The position numbers and the translations under genes are program-made. A DNA stretch of 64,000 nt from Castellaniella sp036379515 (lineage in GTDB: Bacteria; Pseudomonadota; Gammaproteobacteria; Burkholderiales; Burkholderiaceae_B). The stretch lies in contig NZ_DASVGN010000015.1 in assembly GCF_036379515.1 (NCBI RefSeq), forward strand, positions 40,725 to 104,724, read 5' to 3'. Within the stretch, counting starts at the first letter, position 1. Every line of letters begins with the position of its first letter. The notes under the pieces were generated by a model. It made no database searches, was not told where the DNA came from, and saw only the letters and a program-made list of their open reading frames with translations. Shown here in pieces: positions 61,701 to 64,000 of this stretch.

Positions 61701-62861
61701 TCAGACCTGATTCGGGTCGCCGTATCCTACGCGCAGCGCGATTTCGTGAGCCAGATCGGCCACCGATGCCGCGTAGAAGTAGCTGCGGTTATAGTGGGTG
61801 ATCGCAAAAAAATTGGGTGTGGCACAACGGTAATCGTTCGTGTTTTGGATTTCGTCCTGCAAATCGATGACGCCCAACGGCTGGCTTTCCCAGGCCGAGC
61901 CCGAACCGGGCAGGGCCTGTGCCCCCGCAGCCTGCAATTTGGGCCAATTGCTCAGAGGCTGAAGCCCGTCCTGGGCCAGATTGCCGGCATCTGCGGGTAG
62001 GCGAATTGGGGCGAATACAGGCACTTGCCTGACCCAGCCATGGGCCTGCAGAAAGGCGGCTACCGAAGCAATGGCATCGGCCGGGCTGTTTTCGAGATCA
62101 ATGTGTCCTGCGGGATTGCCGTTGCCGTCGACCGCGTAGCGCATGATGCTGCCCGGCATGAACTGCGGCAGCCCCACTGCACCGGCAAATGAACCTTCCA
62201 GGGTATAGGCGTTGACCTTGCCCTCGTGGTTGAGCACGATCAGGTCGCGGAGCTGATTCCGGAACATCTGCTGGCGTTCAGGACGCTTGGGATCGGGGAA
62301 CCGAAAGCCCAGCGTGGTGAGGGTGTCCAGCACGCGGTGATCCCCCATGTAGCTGCCATAGACTGTCTCGATGCCGAGAATGGCGACAATGATGGATTGT
62401 GGTACTCCCGTGCGGGCGCTGGCAGCGTCCAGCGAAGCCTTGTTTGCTTGCCAGAATGTGACGCCTCGACGGATACGGATTGGGTCGACGTGACGCTTGC
62501 GGTAGCTTGTCCAGGCGCGGCGCAGCCGGCCCGAAGGGGTGCGAGGGGTCATCAGACGCACGGCCTGTGCGTTGTACCGGGCTGTGCGCAGCAGCGCAGT
62601 CACCTCGGTAAGCGGGATGTTCTGGGATTGTGCGGTCTCGCGTGCGAATTGCTGCAGTTCAGGCTGAAGCTGCCCGTCCGCCAAAACGAAATTGCCGATC
62701 GTGGTGCCTTGTGGTCCGTTTGCATAGGAGGGCCCGGACGCTGAAGACGCGGTTCCTGCCGGCAGGGCGGTGGGGGAGTGTCCGGTGCCGCTGGTGGCGG
62801 CGCATCCAGACAGAAAAAGCGACGTAACGGCAACTTGCAAAATGCGGGTGGGTCTGAACAT
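61701..62861 (-). CDS. mltB: Membrane-bound lytic murein transglycosylase B
   Basis: 386-residue lipoprotein: signal ending LFLSGC with lipobox Cys20, a variable linker (QLQPELQQFARETAQSQNIP), then the MltB catalytic domain with the Glu in VAILGIETVYGSYMGDHRVL, FPDPKRPERQQMFRNQLRDL, GAVGLPQFMPGSIMRYAVDG and a C-terminal YNRSYFYAASVADLAHEIAL. It cleaves peptidoglycan to anhydro products at the outer membrane. Only 10 bp separate its start from the divergent deacetylase gene. Confidence 0.94.
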   Translation of the reverse strand: MFRPTRILQVAVTSLFLSGCAATSGTGHSPTALPAGTASSASGPSYANGPQGTTIGNFVLADGQLQPELQQFARETAQSQNIPLTEVTALLRTARYNAQAVRLMTPRTPSGRLRRAWTSYRKRHVDPIRIRRGVTFWQANKASLDAASARTGVPQSIIVAILGIETVYGSYMGDHRVLDTLTTLGFRFPDPKRPERQQMFRNQLRDLIVLNHEGKVNAYTLEGSFAGAVGLPQFMPGSIMRYAVDGNGNPAGHIDLENSPADAIASVAAFLQAHGWVRQVPVFAPIRLPADAGNLAQDGLQPLSNWPKLQAAGAQALPGSGSAWESQPLGVIDLQDEIQNTNDYRCATPNFFAITHYNRSYFYAASVADLAHEIALRVGYGDPNQV

Positions 62862-62871
62862 AATCGCCCTT

Positions 62872-63795
62872 ATGGAGACGCTCTATATTACCCATCCGCT
62901 TTGCCGTCTGCACGAGATGGGCGCCTGGCACCCCGAATCGCCACAGCGCCTGGACGCAATTGCCGATCAGCTGGCTGCCAGCGGACTCATGGATTTTTTG
63001 CGTCTCTGTGAGGCGCGTCCAGCAACGCAGCAGGATCTCCTGCGTGTGCATACGTCCGACTATCTGGCCTTTTTGCGTAAGCATGTGCCGGCGCAGGGAT
63101 ATTTTCCCATCGATGCCGATACCCTCATGAATCCTGCGACCCTGGAGGCTGCCCAGGTGGCAGCAGGGGCCGGGCTCACCGCCCTGGATTGCGTGTTGTC
63201 GGGGCAATCCCTGACGGCATTTTGCGCGATCCGCCCGCCAGGGCATCATGCGCGGCCGGGGCAGGCGATGGGGTTCTGCTTTTTCAACAACATTGCGGTG
63301 GCGGCACGGTATGCGCTGGACCACTATGGCCTCGAGCGGGTCGCGATCGTGGATTTCGACGTGCATCACGGCAATGGTACCGAAGAGGCCTTTGCGCACG
63401 AAGAGCGGGTTCTGATGTGCAGTTTCTATCAACATCCTTTTTTCCCGGGCATACGCGAAGAACACCCTGGCCCCAACATGATCAACGTTCCGGTCGACGC
63501 GTATGCGGATGGTGCAGTGATCCACGAAGTCGTGCAAAAGCACTGGATGCCCGCCTTGCGTCGTTTTCGTCCCGAAATCATCCTGGTGTCGGCGGGTTTT
63601 GACGCCCATCGTGAAGATGACATGGGGTCTTTGCGCCTGGTCGAAGCCGACTACGCCTGGATCACGAATCAGCTCGTCGAGGTGGCTGCCGAGTCTGCCC
63701 AAGGGCGCATCGTCAGCTTCCTCGAGGGCGGGTACGACTTGTCGGCGCTGGGGCGCAGCGCCGTGGCGCATGTCCGCGCACTGGGTGGATATTAG
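62872..63795 (+). CDS. Histone deacetylase family protein (acetylpolyamine/acetoin-type)
   Basis: 307-residue zinc-dependent deacetylase of the arginase/deacetylase fold. Metal and catalytic motifs: RPPGHHARPGQAMGFC (catalytic His pair), VDFDVHHGNGTEEAF (zinc Asp and His) and SAGFDAHREDDMGSL (zinc Asp). Bacterial members deacetylate polyamines, acetyl-lysine or acetoin-like compounds; the substrate here is unknown. ATG 62872 starts the family N-terminus ETLYITHPLCRLHEMG. Next gene, etfB, is 65 bp on. Confidence 0.92.
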   Translation: METLYITHPLCRLHEMGAWHPESPQRLDAIADQLAASGLMDFLRLCEARPATQQDLLRVHTSDYLAFLRKHVPAQGYFPIDADTLMNPATLEAAQVAAGAGLTALDCVLSGQSLTAFCAIRPPGHHARPGQAMGFCFFNNIAVAARYALDHYGLERVAIVDFDVHHGNGTEEAFAHEERVLMCSFYQHPFFPGIREEHPGPNMINVPVDAYADGAVIHEVVQKHWMPALRRFRPEIILVSAGFDAHREDDMGSLRLVEADYAWITNQLVEVAAESAQGRIVSFLEGGYDLSALGRSAVAHVRALGGY

Positions 63796-63860
63796 TACGG
63801 TGCTGAGCACCGCTTGCAGTCAGGCATCGATCGTTTTCTTTCTATTCTGGAGCTAGCTCA

Positions 63861-64000
63861 ATGAAGGTATTGGTACCGGTCAAGCGGGTAGTAGATTTCA
63901 ACGTGAAGGTGCGGGTGAAATCCGATCACACGGGGGTGGACACGGCCAACGTGAAGATGTCCATGAACCCGTTTGACGAGATTGCGGTCGAGGAATCGAT
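63861..64000 (+). CDS. etfB: Electron transfer flavoprotein subunit beta (5' end only)
   Basis: The first 46 codons before the window edge read MKVLVPVKRVVDFNVKVRVK ... VKMSMNPFDEIAVEES, the unmistakable N-terminus of EtfB. With EtfA it carries electrons from acyl-CoA and other dehydrogenases to ETF-ubiquinone oxidoreductase. ATG 63861 follows GGAG at a spacing of 8. The rest of the gene lies outside. Confidence 0.95.
   Translation, partial: MKVLVPVKRVVDFNVKVRVKSDHTGVDTANVKMSMNPFDEIAVEES

Overview
The window is a high-GC chromosomal segment from a betaproteobacterium, most likely Alcaligenaceae (Bordetella/Achromobacter relatives). Three things point there: the housekeeping order ompA-ubiG-gph / gyrA-serC-pheA-hisC-tyrA-aroA-cmk-rpsA-ihfB-lapA-lapB-hldA(rfaE)-hldD-comEA-cysM-mltB-deacetylase-etfB, the tmRNA tag ANDERFALAA (the tag I recall for Bordetella), and the general gene repertoire. 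No CRISPR array, rRNA, tRNA or intact insertion sequence was seen.

Layout. 1-7.7 kb: an ArnT-like glycosyltransferase (cut by the left edge), lipA, a LysR regulator divergent from a pirin, a flavin reductase, a secreted Pro/Tyr-rich protein, a dienelactone hydrolase and an isolated fliD-like gene. 7.7-9.9 kb: ssrA (tmRNA) followed by a small accessory patch with an RHH antitoxin/Doc toxin pair behind a perfect 19-bp inverted repeat, a FrnE-like DsbA protein and the decayed 3' end of a tyrosine recombinase gene. This looks like the remains of an ssrA-integrated element. 10-14.3 kb: an SDR lacking the usual YxxxK behind a Fur-like box, a secreted protein with an EF-hand-like loop, a YjfB-like motility protein behind a sigma-28-like promoter, an AHSA1 protein and an nfeD-stomatin pair. 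14.3-17 kb: fasciclin protein, MsrQ-like haem membrane protein, SigK-like ECF sigma factor and RskA-like anti-sigma factor on one strand. 17.2-25.9 kb: tartrate dehydrogenase, DegP/MucD protease, YaiI, methyltransferase, DyP peroxidase, lrgAB/cidAB-type pair and yhhQ, the last preceded by a sequence that folds as a preQ1-I riboswitch.

26-34 kb is a catabolic block: a polar amino acid ABC transporter fused into one operon with an octopine-dehydrogenase-family enzyme, a LysR regulator, and divergent from that a flavin monooxygenase plus two carboxymuconolactone-decarboxylase-fold proteins. 34-43 kb is mixed metabolism: a YXWQ-type secreted protein, a TerC family exporter under a yybP-ykoY (Mn) riboswitch with terminator, a PEP mutase/isocitrate lyase family enzyme, a PanE-like reductase, a TrmB-like regulator with a cysteine cluster next to a secreted protein, a YpfH-like esterase, a small AhpD-like protein, and DUF924 coupled to meso-diaminopimelate dehydrogenase.

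43-64 kb is core genome: ubiquinone methylation, the gyrA-to-rpsA aromatic amino acid/serine/nucleotide superoperon with repeated ATGA overlaps, then LPS assembly and heptose synthesis (lapAB, hldA-type kinase, hldD), cysteine synthesis, murein hydrolysis and the start of etfB at the right edge.
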